Notes: generated from the sequence alone by a model not told the origin. 64,000 nt of DNA from Craspedostauros australis (GCA_026770025.1 JAMXDE010000019.1:1-64000), one strand, 5' to 3'; numbered from the stretch's first letter, positions 13,301-25,725 are shown. Numbers and translations: made by a program.

Positions 13301-13400
13301 AATTGGAATCGAAAAGAGATGAGCATGTTGTGCTCACAGTTCTAAAACGGTACAGACTGATAACAGATTAGTCTACTACTATAACCCCGGATTTCCAACA
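10372..13400 (+). mobile_element. copia-4, 3' part of a Ty1/copia element
   Basis: One long open frame (about 10383-12527) encodes the acidic linker, RT and RNase H. Landmarks are RCVKTKWVFKEKRNG, DFETAFLHG, TYVDDCLCIG, and the RNase H segments SKAQRSVTLSSTEAEY and DGFTKN. It is close in sequence to copia-2. The gag, protease and integrase parts are missing on the left, where the LTR of copia-0 abuts, as expected if copia-0 inserted into this element. The 3' end is intact through a polypurine tract (AATGGAAGGG) into the LTR. The visible coding part looks whole; the element as a whole is split. Confidence 0.9.
12624..13400 (+). repeat. copia-4 3' LTR
   Basis: 777 bp, from TGTCAGGAATC after the polypurine tract to GGATTTCCAACA. 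Both ends match the ends of the copia-2 LTRs; the middle has diverged a lot. The sequence after it (GATGTTTTTGC) belongs to the ankyrin-BTB remnant, so copia-4 appears to have inserted into that gene. Confidence 0.85.
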
Positions 13401-14561
13401 GATGTTTTTGCTGGAAATGTCCTGGTCTTCCAGGAGCATCTTATGGATGCTGGAAATCCTGATGTCAACGAACTCCCTGACCACAAGGGACGGTCGTAGT
13501 TGTTCCACGCATGCTGTGCGAACTCGCATGACATCGTGCGATTCGTGGTGGAGCAGTGTGGCGCCAATGTGGATGCGCTGGGCGAAGCTGGGTATTGCGC
13601 GCTATACGCCACTTGCTGCTTCGATCACCTTGACATCGCTCGATACTCGCTGTGCCTTGCTGGCACTAGCCTACTCCTGCCCTCTCGTGGTGACTGTTTA
13701 CCCATCCATGGCGCATGCATGCGCAACTCGATCAAGGTTGCCTTGTACCTTGCCAAGAACCACAACTGCGGAGGGAACGTTCCAGATGAAAATGGTATGA
13801 CTGCGTTCATCCATGTATGCAAGTTGAGTAGCGCAGCTCTAGTCAAAGGACTACTGCAAGCCATGAGTGTTGATCTATCTGGTCAAGACCGATTGGGGCG
13901 TTCTGCTCTGCATTATGCATGCATGGCCACGTTGCTACAGTCAAGCATCTTGTCCTCAAGCATGGTGCTGACATCACAGCTCTAGACCACAACAAGGACA
14001 CTCCCATCGAGTTGGAAAATGGAATGGGAAGCTGGACATCATACAATTCTTTTCTAAACACGCTGTTACCATTGCTTCACGTTGAAAGTTGACTATGCCA
14101 TTCACTGTCACCCATGTGACGACGTGTCCTCCACTTCCATTCGACGAGAGCAAGCACACTTGGGTGAGGTTCGACCAAGAACGCACCACCCCAAACAATG
14201 GACCTGACAACAACGATGTGACCTTTGTCTGCGGAAGTGGTGGTGATGATGATTGCCTCCGCGCCAACTCCGCAATTCTGCCCCACGTCGTCCCCAGAAT
14301 TGGGCGACTGCTGAGCACGGTGTTGGCTCCAGAAGAAGGCCTTTTTCTCAGTCTCTCCTTCATGCACCAGACGTGAGTCATGTCAACGATGATGGTGCCG
14401 TCACCATTCCTCTGCCACTATTCAGTGCAAAGCATGTTGCCATTGTCCTCAGCTGCATCTACACTGGCAGTATTGTATTCGATCGTCACAATTCCGACCT
14501 GGACAACCTCCACAACCTCAAGCACGAATTATTCTGGCTTGCTTGCGTGCTCAGGATGTGA
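13401..14561 (+). pseudogene. decayed ankyrin-repeat/BTB protein gene
   Basis: Plus-strand frames carry ankyrin-like units (LFHACCANSHDIVRFVVEQ; GRSALHYAC followed by KHGADITALD in a neighbouring frame), then a BTB/POZ-like stretch (NNDVTFVCG, LRANSAIL, then IPLPLFSAKHVAIVLSCIY). Ankyrin plus BTB proteins usually act as adaptors for cullin-3 ubiquitin ligases, but no such role can be claimed for a remnant. The segments sit in at least three frames with no convincing splice sites between them, so the gene is broken. Its 5' part is missing where copia-4 abuts. A second copy of its tail lies inverted at 19345-19630. Confidence 0.65.
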
Positions 14562-14810
14562 AGTGAAGCACTCTCAGGCACACAGATGACAGTCTTCTAT
14601 TGATTATCTGTTGTTGGTGTATTGCTGATACACTCCTTGTTGTGAACCAGATTATGACCACATACCATAAATCCAACAAAGACACATGCTCTGTTCGTTT
14701 TTTCCCCTGTGTTGTTTCAGCCACAAACACTCCGCCTCAGTTGCTTGTGACTGTACGGTCACAGAATCTTTGACCAATACGAGCTACGCGACTCGTTTGA
14801 CCCCAAAACT
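14527..14810 (+). repeat. inverted duplicate, copy 1
   Basis: About 285 bp that recur in reverse complement at 19345-19630 with roughly 90-95 percent identity by eye, including the shared core CGAGCTACGCGACTCGTTTG. It spans the BTB-like C-terminus and the sequence after it. Confidence 0.85.
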
Positions 14811-14857
14811 CACTCTAGCAGCTCATCCTGCTCTGCAACAAGTTCGAATTCTGGAGA

Positions 14858-15543
14858 ATGAAGCTCGCAGCAGAGATGCACATCATCCACTCCAGCCTGA
14901 ACAAGCCGTTCGTAATGGAGTTGGTGGGCTTCGTTGACGACAACGCATGCCATGTCCTGTTCGATGCATGCATCCACATGCTCATGAACAACAAGACTGT
15001 CCTCCTGGAACTCCCAGAGGCACGTTCATTCATGGACAATGGATTCTTCAGAGCTGTCCTGTTGTTGATACAACAGTCCTGCATTGGTTCCCTACCCAGA
15101 TATGAGCTGAAGGGTGGAACCAGAGCTGGTGCTGTGTGATGTCAATGTTGTTGGTTCGATCAGATATTGTTAGTTTGATTTATGAATCTGTTTTGTTGTT
15201 TTGTGCTGTTGCTTTGTGCCCGTGCTGTTTGCATGTGTGTGGTTGTTTTCATCTTCGTTGCGTCTCTTCGCCTTGGCGCGGTCATTCGGGTCATTGTGAG
15301 CATGGTGTGTTCCATGCAGCTGGCGGAGGCCACAACATGTACCAACACCTGCTCGACCTCATGGCAGCCCTAAACAGCACTGATTTGGCCACCAATCACT
15401 CCAAGGAGACCATTGACCAGCTGTATAAGCGCTGCAAGGAGGAGCTTGGTGTGTCTCTCACCTCTTACCTCCACAGGGATGCGTTGATTGGATGGATGGA
15501 ATCCATGAAAGATAGCTCCAACAAGCGCCAAAGCACCAAATGA
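14858..15543 (+). pseudogene. remnants of an unrecognised coding region
   Basis: Two protein-like stretches: 14858-15082 (MKLAAEMHIIHSSLNKPF, then a hydrophobic stretch ending FFRAVLLLIQQ) and 15335-15543 (NMYQHLLDLMAALNSTDLA, then YKRCKEELGVSLTSYL). Both are amphipathic and amino-acid compositions look real, but I recognise no family. They could be exons separated by 15083-15334, or the tail of the ankyrin-BTB gene. No RNA evidence is available to decide. Confidence 0.35.
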
Positions 15544-16590
15544 TCAACATAGAACGACGATTGCACAGCATTCATGACAACACCCACTAGCAACAGAAAC
15601 AGCAGACTGCACTATGATAGCCGTTTACGTAGTGAATAAATCTACAAGTCTACGAAGTTTGAAAGTACAGAAGCTTATATTCGAGTAGATATGAATCGAT
15701 TCGTGTAGGCCATGATACTCGCAGATGAGCAGAAATCTGTGTGATTCCTCTTCCCGTTCTGCGTGGTGCTGTGGAAACGCGAGGGTTTGTGTGGCGGGAT
15801 GATGACGAATGTTGGAAATCCGGGGTGGTGTGATAGTAGAAAGCTAATCGTTTGTTAGAATCTACTTCTCTGAACTGTGAGCTCTTCATTGCTCTCAATT
15901 GCAAAGTCCAATCTCCTCCTGAGATCACCATGGGTCCCTCTGTTGGTCTAGCAGGCATCCATCTTGCATTCATCGCAATTTCACCATGGACATGCATGCA
16001 CCACCGAGTACCCCATGTTCGTGCACACAAGCACGTTGTCCTCCGCTGATAGTTTCGATGCCTTAGACATCGCCGAGTCGTAGGCATCACACAGATCGGT
16101 TCAATCGATCAGATCACAGTCTCTCATGCATCGCGGGAACGCGTTGGTTGGGAGCTCATTCAGCTCCTCGACCATCTCACATCTCCGATCATTTCACATC
16201 TCCGATCGACTCCGATCGTTTCTGATTGTTTCTTCGCCGATCACTTCACCGGCTTCCTGGAAGTTCCTCATACCAGGTTCGTTCACAGGCCATCTCACAC
16301 TTCGTGACATCGGCCCTCCTCCAGTACTCTTTTTCATTGGTTGCGACATGGGGGCCGTAGTCGCTCGTATCGTGATGTTGGTCACGATTCCAACATCCCC
16401 GCCCCCTGCGACATACACGTGTGATTCGCATTCCTGCATTGGAGTCATGAACGTCAAGGCATGGTTCGCATTCGGCACGTGACGTTCTCCACCGCGAGTT
16501 ACGTGCAGCTCACATTTTTCTGTGTCACAATGATCAAACGTGGGAGTTGCGGTAATGTAGAATATCCCGACGTTCGGCTCCTTACTCCTG

Positions 16591-16631
16591 CACCGTCCGG
16601 TACTTTTGTTAGTCGTGGATAAAATAGACGG
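16591..16631 (+). repeat. left TIR of the 12.7-kb transposon
   Basis: Starts CACCGTCCGGTACTTTTGTT and matches the reverse complement of 29245-29284 with about three differences over 40 bp. Weaker similarity continues inwards for about 200 bp (GCTCTCTGA segment at 16746-16754 and 29107-29115 in inverted order). Confidence 0.9.
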
Positions 16632-16799
16632 TTTGCAATTCGACTCATTAGACTAATTTAGCACCAGCTTCGTGGGTTCACGTTTCAATTCTGTGGAGAC
16701 GCATTTGCATATTGGATATAACGGTCAAATCAAACCTATAACGTTCAGAGAGCAGGACAGGCCAGCCAACACGGAACGCTTGAGTGTCTTCCTGTCACC

Positions 16800-16895
16800 G
16801 TTCTGAATCAAACCCCCCGTTCTGAATCAGACAGCTCATTCTGGATTCAGAATCAGAACTTCTGAAGTTCTGAATCCGTTCTGACTCGATTATGT
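16800..16895. repeat. left subterminal TTCTGAATC array
   Basis: Five or more copies of CGTTCTGAATC-type units, some arranged as GATTCAGAATC palindromes. The same unit is repeated at 28968-29085. Subterminal arrays of this kind are commonly transposase-binding sites in DNA transposons; here that is inference. Confidence 0.65.
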
Positions 16896-16919
16896 TGTCT
16901 GAATGCTCTTGCGGACGAG

Positions 16920-16947
16920 GGCCGGGTGGTTTGTAAACCACCCGGCC
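16920..16947. repeat. 28-bp perfect palindrome
   Basis: Arms GGCCGGGTGGTTT and AAACCACCCGGCC with a GT spacer. It would form a strong hairpin with a 13-bp stem. It lies between the left subterminal array and the 19-bp inverted pair. Confidence 0.85.
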
Positions 16948-19344
16948 AATAGCGGTGCGGTCCAGGCAGGATTCTTTGATTTTGGTCCTTCGATTTCGAT
17001 GAGACTTGGTGCACATACACTTTAGCATACTTATATTAATAATCCGAGACTGTAGCTTCAGAGAGGCCTTATCTTTATAGTTATGAGGTGATGAAGTTGG
17101 GCAGGCTACCTCTAATGGAGCCCACGATCTGTCGTGTTGTTTTTCTCGAGTTTGGGACTATCTCATGACATTTTGGTTTGTTCACGAGTTCGAGAATCTG
17201 TTTTTCCTTGGTCGGAGGCAAAACTTGATGCCGATTTCCGCATAGACGGGCAGACGGTAAAATATTGGGTGCTCACAACATGGTCAACTCGCGGTGTCAA
17301 CGTGTGCAGCTGCCCCAGCTGCTCTTCCCCTCCTCATTCTCGTTTCACTGCGTACAGGATTCTGATGGTGAAGGCGGTACTTCCAATGGACAGGGGGTAA
17401 TCGAGTATAATAGCTTCTGAAAGAGCGAGGCGACAATGGAGAATTGGGTTGACATCCTCAGTCTCGTGCATCGCCGTGTTGTACTGTGGCGAATGTCCTT
17501 GTTCACATGTGTTCGATCTCAGTCGTCCAATTCAACCCTTGTCGAAGAAATCGTCCCAAGTCTTTGAAGGAAATAACTTATGAAGTATTGAAGTACATGT
17601 AGTCTTCTGGGTGGCAGTGAGTAAGCTGGAGAAGAAGCAATGGTGGAACCCCTTTAGTCACCATAAATTCAAAGCGGGAGAGGCCATTTTAAATATTGGC
17701 TCGCTTAACCCTCATTAATGTAATCATGTTGGATGGCAACGATCTACGCAATTTCGTCTACTGAGAAATGTGAACGTTTGAAATTAAAATTTGAAAATAT
17801 CCGTTGGTACTCGTATTTTATCATTGACATTCGTCAAACGTCATCATCAGTATTCCTTGTCCAATCACTTCGTCTCATTATCATGACGTATGTATGCGGG
17901 TACACGGACAGACAGTATCTGGTTCTCGCAAAGCATTCGAACTCAACAAATTCACTCGCATCGTTCGGTGAGAGGCGTTGGGTGGACCAACAGATTCGTC
18001 CCACCGACACCGTCAACAATAGAAACTGAACAACAACGCAATTGCATCCAGCACAGCAAGTCAACCAGGGCCACAGGTCAACATGATCATCAACAACGAC
18101 TCCATTGCGGCCGCCAAAGATATGGTCAGTGTGTGCTTAGCAGAATGACTCTGCGTAGTTCAGTATTGACAGCATCGTCGATGGCCATGAGACACCACCA
18201 TCTCATGAACACACCGGCGGAGACACCTACCAAGCTACTCCACCAACGCCTACCGCAGCATCGTCAACGGATGCAGCAACCATCGTCAACACTTTGTACC
18301 AACACACAAGGAATACAAGTATGGTTGAAGGGCAATGGTGGATCTGGAGCTGCATCTCCTTGCGCTCCCACTGCAGGCCAAATTCTCATTCTACATGATG
18401 TCGCTGGGCAAAGGGCAGTGAAAAGCAGTTGGCAATGCACAACGAGCTGCAAATGCTGTGAATCAGGACAACAGCAGCCTCAACAACACTGACATCACAG
18501 CGGCAAGGACAATGCTCAGTGAGTTGGTGCATTCAGAGCCTTGTGGATGGCTGAGCATTGAGCCTGTGGAATGAACATCACAGTAGTCTTCAGAAGTTGT
18601 ATATTCGGCTGATGGTCAATAGCAGAGCATCTGGCTGGAAGCAACTGATGGGCAGAGAGCACAGCATACAGTACAGATCTCATCAGTGTATGTCGCAACA
18701 GATGGAGAGCACCGCATCCTGTCAAAAGCATGAAAGGCAACATCCGGCAAACACCAACACACATACTATTCACTGGCACCACACAGAATGCAGAGCGCAG
18801 ACTGCCTCCTGAAACAACAAACTGATGAGAAGACTGCATTCAGCAAGATCCGGGAATATTGTTATTGATCAACAAGTAGTAGGCAGTTTCCAGAAGAAGC
18901 AAAAGGGCTTCCAACCACAGCCAATGAATTCATACATGACTCAATATCGAGAAGAGTATCTGGCTTCAACCAGGTACTAGTGGGTTAGTAGTGAGCTCCA
19001 CCACATGACATTTGGCAACCAGTAGTGAAGCAATGAAGAACATTCAGAACGAGGAGCATCCAACCACAACCAAATCCACAGAGAAGATCTAACAGGAGGC
19101 AACCAGCAGCAGAAAAGGATCAAGCATCAAATATACTGCAAAGTAATTGGCAACAATCAAGAAACTACAAATCCCCAACACCAGAGTACCCAACAAAGAC
19201 CATAGTACATGCAGCAAAGTATCTCAAAACGAGCAACAGATCACTCTGCATCATTTGGCAGAGAGCAGAGCCCACAGGTCACAGCTGCAGAGCCCGCAGG
19301 GTACATAACAGAGAACACCCGACTGAGTTCTGTTGGCTGCAACA

Positions 19345-19630
19345 GAGCGAGTTTTAGGGTCAAACGAGTCGCGTAGCTCGTATTGGTCAAAGATTCTGTG
19401 ACCGTACAGTCACAAGCAACCGAGGCGGAATGTTTGTGGCTGAAACAACACAGGGGAAAAACAAACAAACAGAGCATGTGTCTTTGTTGGATTCATGGCA
19501 TGCGGTCACAATCTGGTTCACAACAAGGAGTGTATCAGCAATACACCAACAACAGATAAGCAATAGAAGACTGTCATCTGTGTGCCTGCGAGTGCTTCAT
19601 TTCGCGTCCTGAGCACGCAAGCAAGCCAGA
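19345..19630 (-). repeat. inverted duplicate, copy 2
   Basis: Reverse complement of 14527-14810, including the coding tail of the BTB-like gene. Copy 1 lies outside the 12.7-kb transposon and copy 2 inside it. Confidence 0.85.
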
Positions 19631-19735
19631 ATCATTCGCAACCAACGAATCGGCAGGGTATTTGGCAACAATCACTTGTTCCGGTTTGATTTGTCATCAC
19701 CTACATCAATGCCACTCATTGATCATTGTGCTCTA

Positions 19736-21552
19736 ATTGATGTTGCTCCTCTGGCATCCCATGGAATGCTGTCTGATGCGGATGCACGCCTGCACACACT
19801 ACAGATTCTGCGTGGCTCAAATGTCAAACAGCATGAGCATCGTACGATCTACAATTCCATCCACAAAATTCATTCCAAACTGTCGCCGCTCGCCGCTCCC
19901 AAACGCACGAACTAAACAACACAAACGAACGCAAATGAATGGGCAGACAAGTGATCACTCCGCACAACAAACAAAATCCACAATTCAGCAGCGCAAATCA
20001 ACCAACAGACAAACGACCAAATCCACGAATGGCAGAACACACAGAATGGACAAACTGCTGCACCAATAGATGCCAACCAAACATATGATACCGCTCTTCG
20101 CATCCAAAGATCTTTTGCAGCAATGGTCAACTACTGTGCTCATTGGCCAGTCCCCCACAGCTGTCAATGCCGTCAATGCCATCAATGCCATCAACAACCA
20201 ACCAAATCCTCCTGCATGTCCAGCGAGAAATGGTGGAATGCATGGTACCATCAATGCGTCGAAGCCATCATGTCATACCAAAGGATGCCCACTGTGGCTA
20301 AATCACAAATATCATCTGTGCCTGCATTGTCCTCGAGAGTCCGTACCATTCCTTCCACGCCACTGCCACTGTCGCACACATGAAAGGATTATCTGAGACC
20401 ATGATCGTGGGATGTGTGGAGTGTGCAGGGTACCTCCTCGAGGAGCTCTGCAATGGCCATGCCAACAAGCAGTTCATGAAGAATGTCGCCAAAGACCCAG
20501 GCATCCTTGTCTGCGTCATCAGGTTGATTTGCGCCAACCTGGATGCAGTTCTTGTCTTCTCATCCATCCAATCGTGGAGGTCATGCGCTTCCAGTACATG
20601 CGCTGGCTTGGAGGTAAGTGTTGACGCACAACCGCAGTCGCAGCAACCCATCGCCATCACTGTAGCAATTGCCCATCATGCATTTGTGTGCTGCACTTCA
20701 AACACTTGCACACCAACACAATCACACCCATTCTCTCCTTCTCCTTTTCTCTTCATCCATACTATTCATCCACTCCACATCATCCTGGTGGGACCAAATG
20801 CAATGCAATACACAATTGCAGGGCTTCCAGACAACCTCCAGTTCCTCGTTGCCACAGTCATGCAGCACACAACACACCACACTCTTCGCGCAGCACACAG
20901 TACACAGGCCTACTCATAAGAACTACTTCGCCTCAATCAACACCAACTTCTGTCCATATGCTGGCATTGACCCAACTGTTGCTACAATCATGCGCAAGCC
21001 AGGCGTTGATACCACCATGAACCTCATCGATTTCGCCCACTTTGCAGGAGCATCCTTTCAGAACATGGAAGAGCCACCAGATGCAGTGTTCCACATGCTG
21101 AGAGCAGAATGAAGTGAGCCGCTCCCAAGCGCAAAGAGAATCAGCAGAAGAAGATCGCCATCGCTGCCTTCTCCTTCCCATCCTGCAAGATCAACGTCGA
21201 TACTGCCACCTCCTTCAACACCTTCAATGTGGCCAAGGCTATCCTGCAACAGCTCAAGAGCAAGGGATGCAATGTCAGTGGTGGCAACAGCATTGACAAA
21301 GCCACCAAGGAGGATATGCTGAAGGCCATCCTGAAGGATATCGTCAACAACATCATCAACACTCTGGAAGCAATGCTCTCCTTTCCAGAGCTCAATTTTC
21401 CCACCACAGGGATCCAGGCAAGTACTATTCATGATGATGTTTCGAATACAAGCAAGATCCCAACTGCCTCCTCTTTGCCAATTCCGTCAACACTGCTAGC
21501 CTACATCACAGACTCATGGCCTACACGTACCCATCACCCAATTCTCTGTTGA
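19736..21552 (+). pseudogene. remnants of a multi-part gene of unknown family
   Basis: Protein-like plus-strand stretches at 20395-20612 (CAGYLLEELCNGHANKQF, CVIRLICANLDAVLVF), followed by a plausible splice donor (GGAGGTAAGTG), then 20925-21112 (YFASINTNFCPYAGIDP, ending MLRAE and a stop) and 21140-21420 (FNTFNVAKAILQQLKSKG, KEDMLKAILKDIVNN). They lie in different frames and could be exons or decayed pieces. The lysine- and leucine-rich helices at the end are unlike the rest. I recognise no family. Its place inside a transposon suggests captured or trapped host sequence. Confidence 0.35.
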
Positions 21553-21620
21553 AATTCCCTGTTGTCCCAACAGTAACATGCTCCTGTATCGCTCAGGAGT
21601 GATCGATTCTACACTTGCCA

Positions 21621-22417
21621 TGTTGAAAGTGAGGGGGATTTTGTTATTTCTGTCCTCTGTTCTGGTTCAGTCCTGTACGATCAGGAATTTCTGATGTCAC
21701 ACATTTCGACAAGGGTCGTCAGGTTTTGCAGATAGTTAGGATTCGGGTGTAGACTTCGCGAATCGGTGGAGAATGCCTCGTGAATCTGCCGGCTTCGGGA
21801 TAGCCGTGTGATGCAGTTCAAGAGAGGTGTACTGATTGAAGAGTTAAAACTGTAACGATGAGTAGTAGAGTGCTTTGTAGCTAATCCTTGTCTGTTTATT
21901 ATGAGTTAGCTTATTGGTGTTAGTAGGGTGAAGAAACGATGCCACACAACTTGGCGAGACCCTGCACTGATGCATTTGATTCAGTGCAACATAGTAGACA
22001 ATCAATACAGTACTTGCTCTCCGCACATGTAGTTACACTGCAGTGTAGGTCATGACGATCGGTGGTGACGGTCATAAAGCAGTGGCTGTGGCTGAAGCTG
22101 ACCCTCGGATTCCATTGCTTGAGTTGAAGCAAGTTGGATACGCATGTTGAGACCACGGTGGTAGTGTGGTGGTCATCAGCATGAAGGAATCGAGGTATGT
22201 TGTAGTAAGGAGGATCTGAAGAGCATATAGTTCCCAGGTGGGGTGTGAGTCAGGTCGGTCAGGTTTGAGTCATGATGGATTCGTGAATGGAGGAGAGGAA
22301 GGAGGAGAAAAGATTTGGTGGTCGATCAAGTCGGAAGATTTCGTGCCAAAACAAGAATTTCTCCCATCGGGTTGATACCGTGTTCGGTAATAGTCTGTCC
22401 CTCATTGAATCTCAACT
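21621..22417. repeat. LTR-like segment distantly related to the copia-1 LTR (solo LTR candidate)
   Basis: Short landmarks occur in the same order as in the copia-1 LTR: GTGAAGAAACGAT, a TGCACTGA…TCAGTGCA hairpin, AGGAGGATCT, GAGCATATAGTTC, TTTGAGTCATGA and a TTTCG-GCCAAAA segment, ending CTCAACT. Overall identity is low, so it would be an old relative. I could not find a matching 5-bp duplication, so the ends are approximate. Confidence 0.5.
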
Positions 22418-24770
22418 CAGATGAATAACTGCCCTTTGCTGTGCACGGTAATGTGGCACCTGAGTTGCCCTCTCCTGTTTGCACATGTTCAAACCTCTCC
22501 TATTGAGTTGCAAGCACCGAGTCCCAAAGTTCAATATTTGGATGACTATCTGGGTATGAATACATTGTGAATGACCAAGTTGTTGACTTGATCATTTCTC
22601 AGATCAACGTCCCAGAACTTGGCACTTGTGAACTATTGTACAGCTTGTCAGCAATGACCTCCATCACCTCTTCCATGACTTGGTCCGCTGTTGTTTATTT
22701 GGCGTTGTTGGCTTTCATGTTTTGGGTTGGTGTGTTGCTGCCATGGGACTGTGCACGGAGACCAGAACCAGACCACCATCATTGCAGTTGGCAAAGCTGA
22801 CACCAATGGGAAAGGATGAGGCTGGTGCTAGTGCGACAGGCATCAATGAGATGAATCTGAAGGCAGTAGATGGTTGCTGCAAGGAAAACAAAGGTGGAGC
22901 TGAGGGGGGTAGGCCTCAGTATGGGGGCCTTTAATCACCATTGCCATGGGAGGGAGAAGCTTGTTGGCCATGGTAGAGAACATGTGTGAGTTGGGCACAT
23001 GAGTTGTCCTGGTCAAGGTGGAGAAAGACAGCCATGGATACAGTTCTGGCTGCCTCTGATATCATCATGGTTTGGATCATCGTCTTGCTGGCTCCTGAAT
23101 TTGGTTTTTGGTGTTGACGGGTAGGCTGTCTCTATGATTGATGGGTGGATTCATGGGTATGGTGGGTATCGTCCTGAAGGGATTGCTGTTGGAGTTGCGA
23201 TGGAGCTGCAATGAATTTGTCTCTGCTGAGAGAGAAGGGAATGGCGTTTTCCATCCCCTGGATGCCCGGGTGACCACTGGTAACCCCCAAGTGTAAGTGC
23301 TGCTAGGTGGATGCATGGAGAGGCCACTCAGATATTGGTGAGAGAGCAGAATTATTGGGGACATCACTGTTGCCTTCTGTTGGTTGTCTCTCAGGCCTGC
23401 TCACACTTGGGCGTTCGGAGTGCCCTCCTGAGCGTGTTTGGGCGTTTGGGTGAATGTGTTGATGTTTGTGCTTGCGAGTGTGTGATGTTGGATGTGATGA
23501 TGTGTACGGTCTGCGTTGTTTGTTGGCATGAATGATCACAACATGACTTAGTCGGAGGGGTCGACAATCGCTTGGACATGCACAAACTACACAGGAACAA
23601 GAATACACGAAAAAATCATACTCGTTCCCATTCAGCAGTGCAGGCGAATGTGTGTGCTACGTTAGTACGACAAGATAACAGTTGGCAAACAATCCAGGTC
23701 TTTTATACACAGAAAATCAAAATCATGCGGAGGAGAATAGTAGGGCGCGAGTCGAACATGCAGCACACGCGATGTTGTGACGAATGTAGAAGAGTATGAT
23801 ACAAGATCACTCAACAAAAACGTGCGGTGCAAAAAGGAAGAGAAAGCGAGAATCGAACCAGAGCAAAAGAATCCCGCCATTGCGTTTTCACAGTGCCCAC
23901 AATGCGATTTTGTATTTGAGCATACAAACTTCAAATACTGTCGATTGCATTCGCACTCCCACCACCAATGTCGCAAACGCACACTTCGAAATGGATTGGC
24001 AAACGCATGCTTTCGCAACCAAAACACACGCGAAAATCAGCTCTGATCTGAACCAGGTGGCATGAAGACGTCAATTCGAACGTCTGTCCAACCACACGCA
24101 ACTTTGGCGATGTCACACAGCACGGAACATGTGACATCACACGGTACTTAACGAAAACAAGAACGACGTCATCACAGGTTCGACTCCGAATAACGTCCAT
24201 AACGTTCAAATGAGCACGAATGATTGTTCTCTACCAAGCTTCCCACCAAGCAAAACACAAAGAAAGCGAAAATCAGATAGAAATGGGTTCCACGTGTCGT
24301 GACATGATCGCCCACAAAGCCAACGTCTGTCCGCTTGCACCGTATTTTGCCTCTAAAACAGTAGATTGCCACCCTCATAACTTTATAACTAAGGCCTGGA
24401 CTCACCATCTAACGCCTGAATCATGTTACCATAACAATAAAGTATATAAATATAGGTATTGATTTTTATGAGGGGCCGTACAAGCTTGGGCCAAAATGCA
24501 TTCTGCCTGGACCGCACCGCTTTTCGCTCACACGGGTCTTACAAGATTGTCACCATTTTAAACATGACACATAACGTATATTAACGCCTTTCAAACACAA
24601 CAAGTTGGTAACACAACAACCACTTCTTTGCTATTTGTTGCCGAGCGCTCGCACGCACATCATCGATAGCTGCTCCATCGTCGCTGTCGCTGTCGCTGGT
24701 ACTGTTGCTGTTGCTGCGCACTTGCAAGTCTTCACACATCATACCACGAGTACACCCTCTTCGATTTACA

Positions 24771-25725
24771 ATGGCTGACGTGATCACAGCTGATCAAACG
24801 CTCCACATGGGGCTCATGGTGGTGAGCTCTTGCTACGATGAATTCGATGGGAAGCGTATGATTGCCAAGACCAGCTGCTTCCGGTCGCATTTTGGTGTCG
24901 GGCCTGCAGCTGTCGCGGCTCTCTACTTTGACCTCCAATCACTCAACAAGGAACACGCGTTCGCGAGAATCTCTTTGCGCAGGCTGCTCATCACTCTGTT
25001 CTGGATGAAGACGTACAGCACGGAGACCTTGATGGCCAGCAAATTCCACCTCTCCGAGAAGACGATTCGAAAGCACTGCCTCGCATACGTGCAATCGATT
25101 GCTGCGCTGCGACAGCACAAGGTAAGATAGTCCAGAAGCATCTACATATGCGAGAATGTCATCAATCTCATCAAGTCACTGTGCACTCACCATCTTCCAG
25201 ATTCGTTGGACTCAAACCGTTGCTGAAAATGATCAAACTTTTGTTGTGACTGTGGATGGTATACACTGCGAGATCAACGAGCCTCGAGATGATCCAAGCT
25301 CCAAATGGTTTTCGCACAAATCACATGGTCCTGGTCTTGCGTATGAGTTGGCAATCTCCATCCGTGAGAGCAGGTTGGTCTGGATCAATGGCCCATTTCC
25401 TGCCTCTGTGAACGACCGCACAATCTACAAAATGGAGAATGGTTTGCGATCCATTATCCCTGATGGCTGCCTTGGCATTGGTGATGAAGGATACACAAAC
25501 GAGGACAAACTGAGCACAGCGAACTCTCTCGATAGCAGAGAATTGGCAGAATTCAAGCAAAGAGCACGCGCGCGTCATGAGATCTTCAATGGAAGACTGA
25601 AGGTGTTCAACGTGCTGAAAAATAAATTCCGCCATCACCGCGATCGCCATTTGGCAGTCTTCGAGACATGCTGTGTTCTGGTACAATATGACATGGAGAA
25701 TGGAAACCCTCTGTTTGATGTGTAG
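24771..25725 (+). CDS. PIF/Harbinger-like DDE transposase, two exons
   Basis: Exon 1 is 24771-25121 (117 codons from ATG, phase 0) and exon 2 is 25201-25725. The 79-bp intron starts GTAAG and ends CCAG. The 291-residue product has a helix-turn-helix-like segment (residues about 83-113, STETLMASKFHLSEKTIRKH) and an IS5/Harbinger-type catalytic core: D136 (VTVDG), D189 (SVNDRTIY) and E244 in the ARHEIFNGRLK motif that typifies this family. GDEGYTNEDK precedes the last block. It is somewhat short for HARBI1-like proteins (usually 350-400), mainly at the N-terminus. The reading frame has no break. It probably cuts and pastes the 12.7-kb element; whether it recognises CTG targets is inference. The start could lie upstream if a further exon exists. 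Confidence 0.82.

Larger units (their letters stand above)
16951..24521. other. gene-poor left half of the transposon, bounded by a 19-bp inverted pair
   Basis: AGCGGTGCGGTCCAGGCAG at 16951-16969 recurs perfectly inverted at 24503-24521, with weaker similarity just inside (TTTTGGTCC/TTTTGGCCC). This may mark a second, older TIR insertion, but I see no clear target duplication. Contents: 17030-18000 no gene seen; 18000-19340 short open frames without recognisable domains; 19345-21550 gene remnants; 21621-22417 an LTR-like segment; 22418-24480 no gene I can support. Confidence 0.45.
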
